Assembly: GCF_022682495.2 (NCBI RefSeq)
Contig: NC_071389.1
Coordinates: 62,270,239-62,334,238 of the forward strand
Origin: Desmodus rotundus
Taxonomy: Eukaryota > Chordata > Mammalia > Chiroptera > Phyllostomidae
Reading direction: 5' to 3'
DNA: 64,000 nucleotides
A program made the position numbers and the translations under genes. Position 1 is the first letter of the stretch. Each line of letters starts with the position of its first letter. Below are positions 23,111-36,184 of this stretch, one piece after another. Under the pieces are notes generated by a model, which ran no database searches, had not been told where the DNA came from, and worked only from the letters and a program-made list of their open reading frames with translations.

Positions 23111-25984
23111 ATGGCAGCTGGGTCTTAAAGATTTTGTTAGCTGAAGCAGAAATTCGAAAGGCCAAAAGACTTAGCATAAGAAAATACTTGTTACAGGTCA
23201 GCTTTAGCTCAAGTGGTTCATGGAAGACACTAGAAAAGACTTGTCAGAATTGAGAATTTTTTGTAAAAATCAGTAAAAACTCTAAAATACTCTAGCTCTA
23301 TTTTAAAGGTAGTCACATCCTACTTAATCATGAAAAACTAATGTAAAATCAGAATATTCCTAGTTAATACTAAAATGTTTTAAATATTTTTTATATTAAA
23401 TTCTTAGACTTGATAATTATCTTGTTGTGTCTTAACGGTGGTTTAGAACTTCTCTATACTGTTTCAAATTTTCTTTCAATATGAAAATGACTGCATTCAT
23501 AGGATAAAGAATCTCAGCCCCCAAAGCTCTTCAATTTCATTTGAAAATACAATATACAAGGCTAATTCCCTAGGATTAGATCTGTGTCATCTTATAAACA
23601 TATTAACATCAATGTGTGCATTAGTGTTATTGTGTTCACTCTGTTTAAAAGAATTTTGGAATTATCTTACCATAGTAAAGATAGTGTTAGTTTCTACTAT
23701 AGGAAATTTCTGATATTTGACCATTTTCATCGTAAAAATAATCATTTTACATGCTTCGATCTAGTAGAAACTTTTGAGGGTAGGAGAAACAAGATGAGTT
23801 GGACTTGAGAAAAGTGACAGTTCAAGCACTACGTGGGAAAATCTAATCCCACATCTATTATTCGTTTCTCTACCTCAACTTCTTGTATCTTCACACTTTG
23901 GTCCAAGAATATGATGATACAGACTGTTTTCAGTCTAGACAAATAAAATGGGAGATGTAGAAAAATGGAAAGAAAATGTATATAATCTATCTGGGTAAGA
24001 GAGGATTCCTTTTAAGATATGATGAATGTGAGGTATCTATAGAACATTCTAGTAGAATTAGTTGCTGTACATATGAATATGCAGGTCTAGAGCTTAGGAA
24101 AGATATTTATGAATCATCAGCAAATGGATGGTAGTTAAAGACCTAGAGATTAGATGATTCACCAAAGAGAGTATACAGCCTAAGGAAAAGGACAAGAACA
24201 AAAATACTTAGAGAACAGGATGAAAAAAAGAAGTTGGTAATACATAGAAAGAAAGTGTACTGTCAAAAAGAGAATATTGTTAATTTTCTTTAGGCTTTTT
24301 CATTTGAACAGAATTTTTTGACTTGACAAGAATGAATGAACCATTTGTGTTGATTTGTGATACATCATTATTTCTGAATGGCTAACCAACAGATCACTTT
24401 ATTCCTATTTTCAAATATAATCCGTAAACTAAGAATACATTCCTTTGACTCCGTGACTTGCTGTAAGCTATTTTAGCTCATTGTGCCTCATCCTTCACCA
24501 CGTAGGAAGATGCGACTTTAAGCTCTTTAGTCTGCATGCTCTGTAAAGCAAGGATGATGTGTTATATGATACCACATCCCTATGTCTAGCATTCTCCCTT
24601 GAATAGAAGGTGTGTTGCATGACTGAGCAAACAAATTAGAGCAGTAGTGATGAAAACAGAGATGAGCTGCCCACATTACCCTTTAAGAACGTTCTTCCTG
24701 CCCCTGCAAACAGCTCTTTCAAAGTTTAGGCTTCAGTAGAGAGGTGTACACCCAAAGACTAATTATGATGAAGGTAAAGAGGCCTGGCTACTTTTGCCTA
24801 GTGTGGGACTACTCTGATGGGTCCCATGTGCCCCATAACTCCCTAAAGTGTTGTTAAGGCTCATCTTCTCTAGTTGAAGGGCAGAGAAAGCTGAGCAAAA
24901 ACTCAGGATTTTATAGTCAGAACGACCAGATAGGTTAAATTCCTAACCAAAACAAGCCTGCCTGCCAAGGTCAGGATGCTGGTTGAGAAACAAATGGACC
25001 CCGACACTTGTGATGGGGAATCCGGACAGAGGTCCCTACAGATTTTGAACCACTAAATTCTTTGAGCTCTAAGAGCTTATAGAAGTGTCCCACCCTTCCT
25101 TATTATGTGCTAATGCTCTCCCCTCGTTTGACCTCTCCCCTCTGAGAAAACATGCCCCATTTAGGATTTGTCCATAGCTCCTTTTTAGGTAATTGCACCA
25201 ATAACCAGGGGTAAGACATAGAATATTCCACCTGGGAACTTGCTGTGAGTGGTTCAGGAAGAGTAGTCTAATTCCCAAAGGAATGAAAGATCTAGCTAAT
25301 GTGTGCTGGTAGGAGCCAGAAGAGTATATATTGGACCTGATTCTACAGGCCATAACATTATATAAGAATATAAGTGTAACTTAAAATTAGATGTAGAAGA
25401 GTTTATTAATCTGGGAGTGTTTTTATAAGATATGGGATTTAACACCCTGACAAGGACTTCAAGATGCTGTGCAATGCCCACAGTAGGTCCACGCTGTGAG
25501 GTAAGCAGCTTTGTCCTTGGGTCATAGAGCCAGCACATCCTATGGTATTAGACACATCAGCGGTGGGAAAGGGAGCCAGGTAGAGCTTCTGCTAACCAAG
25601 CCTTTATAGGAAGAACACACACAAGCTCTTTAGATTCTGGAGGAAGGCCATGCCATCTATGGCAGGGAATTAGGTGTTCTGACCAACAAACTCTAATGTG
25701 CTACCAGGGTCTGGTAGAGACTGCCAATGGGAGAGCACCTAAGAATGGGACACCAAATGACCATGTATCTGGATCTAACAAAATCTGAATTGTATTAGAC
25801 AAGGTCAGGCAGCTGCAGTGCAATCTGGGGTGAACTATAAGCAGGACAGAGGTACAGGCAAACTGAATGAATAATTACTACAGATCCCTAACCAGGACAT
25901 TTTCAACTGGCACCTTTAGCTGCTTGGGGGATCCCTTATGACCAGCTAATGGAGAAGAAGGAAGCCCAAACTTAGTTTGTAGAC
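23111..25984. other. Intronic DNA, partly ERV-like but unassigned
   Basis: No collagen exon and no intact gene. From about 24.8 kb base composition rises and the sequence may be decayed retroviral internal DNA joined to the ERVL-like block further right. I cannot show this from motifs. Confidence 0.4.
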
Positions 25985-26352
25985 TGATAGGCTTAGTGCT
26001 AAGGACAAATGTGTGTCACCTCAAAATTTATATGCAGAAGCTCTAATGTGATGGCATTCGAAAGTGGGGCCTTTGAGAGGAAAGTAGGTCATGAAAGTGG
26101 AGCTCCCATGATGGCATTCGTGTCTGTTTAACGAAGAGGGACAGAAATAGTCTTTTTATTCTGCACCATGTTAGGGTACAGTGAGAGGAAGCCATTTGCA
26201 AATCAGGAAGAAGGCCCTTACAGGATACAGGCTGTGTCACCATACCTTGATCTTGGACCTTTCCGACTTCAGAAGTGTGAGAAGTAAATGTTTATTATTG
26301 AAGTCACCCAGTCTGTGGCACTTCACTATAGCAGCCTGAACTGATTAAGACC
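25985..26352 (+). mobile_element. MaLR-type LTR (MLT1/MST-like)
   Basis: Reads GTGTCACCTCAAAATTTATA, GTGGGGCCTTTGAGAGGAAA, CTTGATCTTGGACCTTTCCG, then TGAAGTCACCCAGTCTGTGG and AGCAGCCTGAACTGATTAAG. This order of landmarks is that of mammalian-wide MaLR LTRs. It is strongly diverged and inactive. Confidence 0.75.
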
Positions 26353-26899
26353 CATACATAATATGCAGGTATGAATCAAAAATAGATGGCGGCTGACTAT
26401 AACTCCATTCAGGAGTGCCTTAAAAGACAGTGGCATTATCTTGGAATATATTGAATGTATGTGTCTCTGTCTCTTTAGGGCTGAAAAATGTATGAATTCA
26501 ACTGTCTTACAACAGATCTGCTGATTAATTTTATTATGAAATATGAAAAAAGTGTCAAGGAGACAGCTTTCTAATAGATAGAGTTTCTGCCAGTGCTTCA
26601 TTCAGATCGTCTACTTTGTGGGAAGAAGTGCCTTGAGGTTAGAATATGTTCAGATTAATGGGTATTTGTGAGTGATCCAGATGGTTGGTTAGGCCCATAA
26701 AAGGAAGAATATTATAAGACTGGGGATCAGATTTGAGAAAGGTACATATGTAAAGATCTTTGTATCAAATGTTAATGCCTATCAGAACCAAACCATAATG
26801 GGAGAGTACTCAGAAGGAGACAGAATGACTTAGAAAGTTGATACTAGCAAGTCTTGGTCATCAGTCCCCTCAGTGCTAGACGATAGGCATATGAATGAA

Positions 26900-28000
26900 A
26901 GGGACAAGGTAGGAGAGATGGAAGGTATCCATGGGTTCCCATACACCAAGGCTAAATTGACTACTGCTGCCACTGAATATCCAACCTGTCAACAATAGAG
27001 GGCCGCACTGAGCCCGTCACATGCTGCCATTCTTCAGAAGACCAACCAGCTGTTTCAGGGCAAGTTCACTGTGGAAGGACCCAAGATTTATTCTAGAAGA
27101 CACGACATATTCTGTACAGCATGTGAGGGCTTACGAAGTGTTAAATCTACCACACAGGATCTCCAAAATATTGTGTCAGACCATGAAACACATTTTATAG
27201 CAAATAAGGTATGGAAGAGGGCCTATGTCCATGGGATCTAATAGATCACTTGGCAACAAGAAGCTTCCCACCTGACAGTGCATTGGAATGGTGGAGTTAA
27301 ATTGCCAGTGAGAATGTGATCCTTAATGAGGATAGACACCATCCTATAGGAAGAAAACTATATACACTGAGTTAAAGACATTTATATGGTACTTTGTCTC
27401 CCACAGGAAATACTCGTTGGTTTTGGAACCCAGAGCTAGAAGCAGAATTGGTCCTATCTACTATCACTCCTAATGTCTCCATGGGGGACCCTGTACTATC
27501 CAATCCCACAAAATTGAGCTCTGTAGAATGTAGGCCTTCGTCCTCAAAGAGGACAAATTTCCACCAGGTGACATAGTAAGAATCCTATGGCTGCCACCTA
27601 GCACTTCAAATGCCCTGTATCTAGGCACCAACAGGCAATGAAAAGAGTCCCCGTCTTGGCACAGTTAATTCACCCTGATCATTACCAGAAAGAAGAAGCC
27701 TGCTATCATTTGTGTTCCTAAAACTAGCTGCTGAGTTAAGTGCTATAATTTATAACACTAACTCCTAAGTTTTCCTCTGGAAAATAATCCACCAGAATCT
27801 TAGAGGAGCATACCCTGAAAGGTTATAGAGAAGTGGGTCCAAATGGCAGAAGGAGTGAAGTGTGGTGAACACCACGATGGGCCACCTAGGAACTCCTTCG
27901 AAGAAGAGTGTCTTGATCAAAGGTGTACTCTTCTCAGGGTGGCCCATACACAATGACTGCTTGGGTTAGAGCACAGAAACCCAGCCATTCAGTCCAGCAC
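26900..28000 (+). mobile_element. Decayed endogenous-retrovirus internal region (ERVL-like)
   Basis: Blocks such as ACTACTGCTGCCACTGAATA...CAACCTGTCAACAATAGAGG and CCACCAGGTGACATAGTAAG resemble the 3' pol (integrase-side) region of ERVL-type elements. Stops and indels break every frame, the longest being about 60 codons. It is an old non-coding fossil with no intact protein. Assignment rests on weak nucleotide resemblance. Confidence 0.4.
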
Positions 28001-28249
28001 ACAGAGGATAACATGCTTCCTGTAGGGACTGTTGAGACTTAGTGGGCCTCTATCAATTTGACTTCTCCCAATACTGCTTCCTCTTCCTCTTTTCACAAGT
28101 GTTGCTTCCTATAACACCCTGTAGCAAAATGCCATCTCGGCAATCTTTTTCTGGAATATTCCAATTGTGCTTGCAGTTCTTCCCTAACTGTGGGTTTCTA
28201 ACCCCTGAGGGCCCTGAAACCACCGCAAAGTGTCAGTGAGCCCGTATAC

Positions 28250-30454
28250 ATGTGCTCAGAGTATTTTAAAGACATAGAAGCACAACAACTATATGTTGGT
28301 CTGTAAAAAACAATCTTTCTTGTTGAAAAGATTGGTAATCACTAAGGTAGAATATGTCTGAGCTAATAAACAAGGGAAGATTCCCTTTTTAACCAAAGCC
28401 CAAGATTCTGGAAAAACATGGGAAATTTCTACCTGTATTCAATGTTCTCTTATGTTTGGTAAACATAAGCTATAACTATCATACTTAGTAGTGTGGTCAC
28501 TGAGGCACATACCCTAAACTGACTTTTAATACCTGGGTAGTGAGTATTACCATCTTTAGGATCAACAGAATGATTTATCCTTTTTTCTAAAAGGGAATAA
28601 ATTGTTCTTTGCATATATGCGGTTTCTGGGGGTTGGCTCCCAGGTCCAAAGTACGAGAAAATAGCATTTGGGATATATCCCAAATGCAACCTGAGGGAGA
28701 CTCTGAGATAGTATATGGAGTGAGACATTCATTCCTTTCCCTTTGTACTGAGTTATTAATCTTTTCTCCATATGCTGGGGATGGAAGTTATTGGGGCTCA
28801 CCAAAGACTGAAGATACTTTGGCAGGAAAAATTATAGCTTACTATAATTTGTTTTACCAAATATTTGACTTACTTTAAAAAATATTCTTTAAGCCTACTT
28901 CTATTTGTTCAGTGAGGTTATGTTATATTATATGTTGAAAAATTTTCTATACTAATACTTAGTGTGAAGGAAATTAAAATAAACCAAATGAGGAAACAAT
29001 GAAGCACAGAGATTATTCTAAATTACAATTTACTGAAAATAGGATATAAATAGCTTTATTAGTTGTTTTTTTTTTTCCTGGAATGAGGCAGGAATATAAG
29101 TAAATAAAAATGATTATTTCTCACCTGTACTATCTACTGAGTCTTTGAAACTAAGACTATGCCTAATTAGCCTTATTACTGATAATTTAAAGTTTCTGAA
29201 AATTAAAGATAAACTACAAACACTGGGCACTAACTATAGAAAAGAAAGTTACATAGAAAGCTTGTATTCACTGACACTGTAAAAAAGTACAGAAGTACCA
29301 TGAAATACATTCATTCATTCATTTAGTCAACAAACATTATTTGAGAGTATAATACATGCCAGGTATTGATAAATAATGTGGAATATTTTATACAGTCAGT
29401 TAAATTTAGAATAGAGGCAAGCACTTCATTATTTTAGAGCTTCCAGATCAGACAACAGTTTATTTTGGCGTCGCACTTCCTCCACTTCAGACTCTTGCCG
29501 TTTGGATTACATAGGTCCCCAAAAGACGTAAGGGAAAGGTCTGCTCAGTCTCCAAACAGGGATTTCTGTCTCTGACATTTTCCTAACAACTATTTGACTC
29601 TTATTCCCGTGGACCATACAGATAGTCATAAAATAAAAGTTCAGAATCAAGTTTTGTTTCAGGAAGTTCTGGCAGTGATTAAAAGAATATGCCTGGAATG
29701 TCTACTCACCAGATGCTTTTACTCATCCTTATGTTATGGGAAGCTTGAGAATAGTGAGGCAACCGGTGCTGTTCTCCCTGCATTAAATTGCCTGGCAATG
29801 TTGTTCACATAGTCTGTTCTTTTGAATGAGTCTCTTGGCGATAAATCAAAGATGATAAAGTGAATAGTGGTAAGAGCTATCACTAATGTTTATTAAACTT
29901 CTTAGATTATTATTTTTTTAAAAGTAATTTGGATGAGAAATAAGAGAAGTTCTCCTGCTATGGCACTTTGTTGCAAAACATTTGAATCTCAAGTTCTTAC
30001 TAGGAGTCTAACAACTAGCAGGATCATTCACAGAGAATGTGCATATATGCTTATAATCACAACACATTTCTCAATATAAAGCACTAAATTAGTCCTGTAT
30101 TTATCTCATACAGGCCTCATAGTTGCGAGTTTTTTATAGCCATCTGAAGACAAAATTAGTACCAGAAAATCTACTGTCTGATGCCTTGCAACAATCCCCT
30201 CTTTCCACCAAATTCTCTGTACCTAAAAATGAGGAAAATCACAGCAGGATGTTGGTGGATTACTAGTCTACAGACATGAGCTCCAGTTTAGACCTTCAAT
30301 TCTTAAGTATATCATAAAATAAGTTTTGGTCTCATATTCCCAATTTCAAAAGCAAGGAGGATGGACAAGACAATTCCTCTTATACTTTTCCATTCTAAAA
30401 TTCTATAATTTAATCATAAAGAAGATGAAAATTACTCAGGTATTAAAAAATCTT
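28250..30454. other. Intronic DNA, nothing recognised
   Basis: AT-rich unique-looking sequence with a TCATTCATTCATT run at 29310-29322 and no supported gene, young repeat or RNA. Confidence 0.5.
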
Positions 30455-31656
30455 TTGGGGCTTCTGGTGAAGAAGGCAGAGTAGGTAAATACAGTACTCA
30501 CATTCTCCCATAACCACATAAAAGTTACAACTAAACTACAGAACAACTGTAAGTCAGAATAGCCTGAAATCCAGCTAAACATGTCCTATAACTGAAAATA
30601 TAGAGAAGCCACAACAAGGTTGGTAGGAGGGGCATAGATATGAAACCGGCTTGTCCCTCACCCACATGTGGCAGTTAAAAATTGGGAGGAATAGCTTGGC
30701 TTTAGAGGTCCCCCCTGAGGATTGAGGGGCACCAGTCTCACACCATACCCCTAGTCCAGGGTTTCAGTGCTGGGAAGAGAAGTCCACATAGCTTCTGCTG
30801 TGAAAACCAGCAGGGATTGTGGCTGAGTGAGATGGAGGGCTTCTGATGTCCCAGGTGGTCCTCTTAAAGGGCCCACACACAGATTTACCATAAGATCTAG
30901 AGAAGGGACAACAGCTGGAAAGACACCAGGGACATATGGAGAAGGACTGAATTGTCTGGCATCAGGGCAAGTGTTAGAGGAGCAGCTTACTTTCAGACAG
31001 AAGCCCTGGCAGAGACCCTTGTTCCTTTGTTAAGCCCTGTCCCCAACACAGCCAGCAGGGGGAGCTCCCTATTTGAGTCTCCATCAACTTGCCTAACACT
31101 GTTAGCCCTGCCCTGGTGATTCCCTGAGATCCTGCCCCACCACTCAACTTGCGAGCTCACCCAAGCCTTTTCCAGTGGCTTTTCCATACAAGTGGCCTCT
31201 CTTGGCTCATGATGTGGTCTTTTCTAAAGTCTCTCAAATAGGCAGCATTCGGCCTCAGTGTGTCCCATACACTTTGCTAAGTGGCCCCAAGCCTGGCACT
31301 AGAGGCAGTCAGCCTTGCTTTGCTGCTTGGCCTCTTCCAGGCACTGCCAAGCCCAGTACAAGTAGCAGTCATCTGCAGATTGCTTTGTAGCTCAAGCTGG
31401 GTGGCCCCAAGGAAGGCACAGGCAGTGGCTGACCTCTGCCTCTCCTTCCCTGGAGGCCTCAGAGCTACCACACCTGCATCTAGTGTGGACAGATGCCAGG
31501 CATCTGTATGGATATAATCTTATGCCTGAACACGACCCAACCACCTCCACAAGTGACAACTCAAGGGGTGGACTCAGTGAGCATCAGAACCCCACTGAAG
31601 TTAGCAGCCAATCAGCCTGGGGGTGAATCCCTTTCATTAATGAGCCAACAGCAATT

Positions 31657-31870
31657 AAGACTCAACTACAATAGTCCTGGTCATGTAGCTCAGTCGGTTA
31701 GAGTGCCACCCTGACACACCTAGGTTGGCGGTTCAATCTCTGGTCAGGGCACATACAAGAATCAACCCACGGATACATAAATAAGTGGAACAACAAATCA
31801 ATGTTTTCTCTCTCTCTCCCCCTTCCTCTCTCTCTCTTTAAAACCAATTTAAAAAAAGACTCAACAACAA
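31657..31870 (+). mobile_element. VES-type SINE, sense, in L1 5' UTR
   Basis: Body 31672-31855 (TCCTGGTCATGTAGCTCAGT..., GCGGTTCAATCTCTGGTCAG, CT-rich tail). Flanks AAGACTCAACTACAA (31657-31671) and AAGACTCAACAACAA (31856-31870), 14/15 identical. Confidence 0.92.
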
Positions 31871-32528
31871 CAGGAAGGGGCACACAGCCCATGGTGTGGG
31901 TTGCAGGAGTGGGGGAGTTGGGTGAACCTGGAGTGCCCAAATCAGGTGACTGGGGAGGCTGCACCGCTAGGCCCTTTAGTACACCTACTATATAAAGCCA
32001 CTGTGCCAAGACTGGGAGATGTAGCAGCTCTACCTAATGCCTAGAAATAAACACAGGGAGGCAGTCAAAATGAGGAGACAAAGAAACATGTCCTAAATGA
32101 GAGAAGAGAACAAAAGTTCAGAGGAAATCTTCCAGATGCAGAGTTCAAAACACTGGCTATAAGGCTGCTCAATGAACTTAGGAGAAAAGTAGAGAAACTT
32201 AGTGGGAACTTCAAAAAAGAGATAGGAAACATAAAAATGTAGATAGAAAACATAAAAAAGCACCAGTCATAAATGAAGAATACACTATCTGAAATAAAGA
32301 ATACATTATAGGGAATCAACAGTAGAGTAGGTGAAACAGAGGATCAAATCAGCAATTTACAAGATAGGAAAGTAGAAACCACCCTATCAGAATAGAAAAA
32401 AAAAAATCCCCCCCAAAGAAGATAGTATAAGAAGCCTTTGTGACAACTTCAAGAGTACCAACATTCACATCGTGTGGCTGCCAGAAATAAAAAGAGAGCA
32501 ATAAACTGAAAACCTGTTTGAAAAAATA

Positions 32529-33029
32529 ATGACAGAAAACTTCCTTAATGTGGTGAAGGAAATAGACATACAACTCCAGGAAGTTCAAAGTCTCAAACAA
32601 GATGAACCCAAAGTGGTCCACATTAAGATAATTAAAATGGTAAAGGTTAAAGACAAAGAGAAAAACTTTAAAGTAGCAAGAAAAAGGTATTTAATTAACT
32701 ACAAGGGAGTTCCCATTAGAATGTCAACTGATTCCTCAATGGAAACTTTGCATGCCAGAAGAGATTGGTATGAAATATTCAAAGTGATGAAGAGCAAGGA
32801 CCTACAACCAAGATTACTCTACTCAGCAAAGTTATCATTTAGAATTGAAGGACAGATAAAGAGCTTCCAAGACAAGAAAAAAATTAAAGGAGTTCATCAC
32901 CACCAAACTAATACTACAAGAAATGTTAAAGGGACTTCTTTAAGAAGAGGAAAAAAGATAAACAAGTATAATAATAAAATGGCAATAAATATATATCTAC
33001 CAACAATTACTATAAATGCAAATGATTAA
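32529..33029 (+). pseudogene. L1 ORF1 C-terminal half
   Basis: A 166-codon frame contains VKVKDKEKNFKVARKRY, NYKGVPIRMSTD, ETLHARRDWYEIFKVMKSK and LQPRLLYSAKLSFRIEGQIK, the RRM and C-terminal domain of the L1 ORF1 RNA-binding chaperone. The N-terminal coiled-coil part upstream (about 32.05-32.5 kb) is out of frame with stops. Not functional. Confidence 0.88.
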
Positions 33030-33037
33030 ATGCTTCA

Positions 33038-33382
33038 ATGAAAAGACATAGGGTTCTGGCTGAGTGGAAAGCAAAACAAGATCCTTACAGATGCTGTCTG
33101 CAAGACACTCAGATCCGATCAAAAGATACACACAGACTGAAAGTAAAAGGATGGACAAAGATATTTCATGGAAATGGAAACAAACAAAAAAAATCTGAGG
33201 TAATCATTTTTACACCAGACAAAACATACTTTAAAACAAAGGCTATAACAAGTTACAACAAAGAACCCACCAAATCCATTCCACTTCTGGGTATTTATTC
33301 AAAGAAAATGAGAACACTAACTCAAAAAGACATATACATCCCTATATTCATTGCAGCATTATTTACAATAGCCAAGACATGA
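33038..33382 (+). pseudogene. L1 ORF2 remnant: endonuclease start joined in frame to C-terminus
   Basis: A 114-codon frame begins with endonuclease-domain sequence (WKAKQDPYRCCLQDTQIRSK, HRLKVKGWTKIFHGNGN, FKTKAITSYNKEP). It passes without a frame break into SIPLLGIYSKKMRTLTQKD and FIAALFTIAKT from the ORF2 C-terminal region. Most of the endonuclease and all of the RT domain are gone, a deletion of several kilobases relative to a full ORF2. Confidence 0.88.
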
Positions 33383-33930
33383 AAGCAACTTATGTGTTTA
33401 TCATTAGATGAGTGAATAAATAAATGGTGCTTATATATATAGTGGAATATGACTCAGCCATAAAAAAGAATGAAATCTTGCCATTTGCAACAACATGGAT
33501 GGACCTAGAGAGTATTGTGCTGAGTGAAGTCAGACAGAGAAAGACAAACCTCATATGATTTCATTTATATGTGGAATCTTAAAAATAAAATAAACAAGCA
33601 GAACAGGAAAAAATCTCTTAAGATACAGAGAGCATTTGACAGTTGCCAGAAGGGAGAGGGACTGAGAGGATGAGTGGAAAAGGCAAAGGGATTGAGAAGT
33701 AGAAATTGGTAATTATAAAAATAGCCACAGAGGTGTAAAGTACACCCCAGGGAATATAGTTAATAATATGTTAATAACTATGTATGGTGTCAAATGGGTA
33801 CTAGGATTTATCAGCGTGATCACTTTCTAAGTTATATAAATTTCTAATCACAGTTTCAGGGTTGCACAGCTGAAACTAATATAACATTCTACTTCAACTG
33901 TCATTGAGAAATTTAAAAAATTATTTAAAA

Positions 33931-35007
33931 ATTAAATCTTTTGAATAGGTAAGAGATGAACATTTTTTAAAAAATTGGAATATTTTTATTTCATAGTGAG
34001 GAAGGTGTATCTAGCATTCTGGATATTCAATATCACTAAACAAACTACTTACTGACAACATCTACAGGAGGCAGCATTTGTGATCTCTCATAGATTTTAC
34101 TTTATTGTTTTCTTTAATCTCATTGTTTAATTGAAAACCATCTTCTAAACTAGTGTGAGCACATTGAGAGTAGAGGCTGTGTTCTATTCACCTCGATGTT
34201 CATCTCAATGCCCATCTCATTGCCTAGCACCTTACCTGGCACACAGCAGGTGCTCAGTAAATGTCTGTGTATTAACGCAGAGCACAAATCGGGTGTAGGA
34301 TTCTTAGTGAAAATTTTGAAATTGTGGAAGTTCCCAGTTTCTTTACACATAGAAACGTGATGGTCGTTATGTGTCTGGCATAAGTTATGACAAAATAAGG
34401 AAGGAAAAGGGAGATTAGAGAGTAAGAAGAATGTTTTCAAGTGACTGTCTTTATTCTCTCCTTCGGCAATGACAAAGCTCCTAAACTTCTCTGCCAACTG
34501 GTTGGAGTATGGTTCTTTACAAGAGCACTTGATTAACACATGGGACATTTTTTGGGCTCAAGTGTAGGAGAGCATCTTTAAGATATGCTGAACAAAAACC
34601 TGGAAAGCTCCCCTAAAAGGTGAAGATATTTTCCAGAATGAAATCACACTGGGTCACATTTTTCATTTCTTTTTGCTTTCTGATCTCTTGTGTTTTTCCA
34701 GATAGTTCTGAATATCTATCTTATATAGCATTGGCCTTACTAAGTGATTGGCCTATTCTTTGCTTCATTTCAGGCCTTCCAGACTATGTATGATGTTGCC
34801 CACTAATTCTCTAGTATTGACTTTCAGAGACCTTTGGTTTAGGTTTTGCTACACTGTAGAATATGCTAGGTAAGTTAGTAGTACTTTTCAGATAGCAAAC
34901 TTCTTCTGGGTAGAGAACAGGTACTTGAGATACACTGTTGAAGATAATCATAAAAGCACTGTGCTGAAAATACTGAAGCTTAATCATGCCCTCACTGCCT
35001 GTTTGAG
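33931..35007. other. Intronic DNA with a MIR/L2-like trace
   Basis: ACCTGGCACACAGCAGGTGC followed by TCAGTAAATGTCTGTGTATT near 34.22 kb is the conserved end of an MIR/L2-type repeat. Otherwise no feature. Confidence 0.5.
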
Positions 35008-35883
35008 AAAGTGGAGTTACAACTTCTATTTAAGTCTTTTATCCACCTTGAATTTATTTTTGTGTATGGTGTAAGTTGGTGATCCAGTTTCATTTTTTTG
35101 CACGTAGCTGTCCAGATCTCCCAATACCATTTGTTGTAGAGGCTATTTTTGCTCCATTTTATGCTCCTGCCTCCTTTGTTAAATATTAATTGACCATAGA
35201 GACTTGGGTTTATTTCTGGGCTCTCTGTTCTGTTCCATTGGTCTATGTGCCTGTTTTTATGCCAGTACCAGGCTGTTTTGATTACAGTGGCCTTGTAATA
35301 CAGTTTGATATCAGCTGGGATTATACACTAAGAGCCCTGAAACACCAATCCAAAAGAATCTATGCACCCCAATGTTCATAGCAGCACAATTTACAATACC
35401 CAAGTACTGGAAGCAACTTAAGTGCCCATCAGCAAATGAGTAGACCAAAAAACTATGGTACATTTACACAATGGAATTCTATACAGCAGAGAGAAAGAAG
35501 GAGCTCCTACCCTTTGTGACAGCATGGATGGAACTGGAGAGCATTATGCTAAGTGAAATAAGCCAGACGGTGAGGGACAAATACGTATGATCTCACCTTT
35601 AACTGGAACATGATCAACAGAAGAAAAAAGCAAACAAAATATAATCAGAGACATTGAACTTGATAACAATCTAATAATAGCCAGAGGGGAGTGGGTACGG
35701 GATAGTGGGGAGAAGGGATTTCAGGAACTACTATAAAGGACACATGGATAAAACCAAGGGGGAGGGTAGAAGCAGGGGAGGGAGGTGGGTTTGGCTGGGG
35801 TGCGGTAGAGAGGTGGGGAGAAAATGCAGACAACTGTAATTGAACAACAATAAAATAATTTAAAAATAAAAAGAAAAGTGGAG
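35008..35883 (+). mobile_element. L1 with 5' inversion (twin priming)
   Basis: About 35017-35313 is L1 ORF2 in antisense (CTGTTCTGTTCCATTGGTCT..., TGCCAGTACCAGGCTGTTTT). From about 35314 the sequence switches to sense ORF2 C-terminus and 3' UTR ending AATTGAACAACAATAAAATA. One duplication, AAAGTGGAG, lies at 35008-35016 and 35875-35883. Inverted upstream segment plus sense 3' segment within one duplication is the twin-priming signature. Confidence 0.87.
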
Positions 35884-36184
35884 CAATTTCACAAAAATTC
35901 CATGTGAGTTCTCAGGTTCCTTATACTGCTGACTTTCTCTAAGGAGGTTAGCAAAGTGGCCCTGTACCCCATCATGCTGGTAATATCATCTTCCTCATTA
36001 CTTAACTCAGTGCATGTGTAAATGTGGTTGGCCTGTATAACTTATACATAGATTTTCTTTACACAGCAGCATGAAGCTTTCATGCCAGAGCACCAGCAAA
36101 AAACCTGGTTTATGCTAAACACCTGCATTAGTTCTGGGAGACTGGAATTTTGGTATGCACTAGGCAGAGATCTAGGATTAGAAT

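Larger units (their letters stand above)
30455..33930 (+). mobile_element. Old L1, sense, with large ORF2 deletion and VES insertion
   Basis: Starts with an L1 5' UTR (GGGGCTTCTGGTGAAGAAGG, then GC-richer sequence to about 32.0 kb), continues through ORF1 (about 32.05-33.03 kb) and the beginning of ORF2, then jumps to the ORF2 C-terminus and 3' UTR ending near 33.93 kb in an A-rich tail. The reverse-transcriptase core is missing. A VES SINE sits at 31672-31855. Confidence 0.85.
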
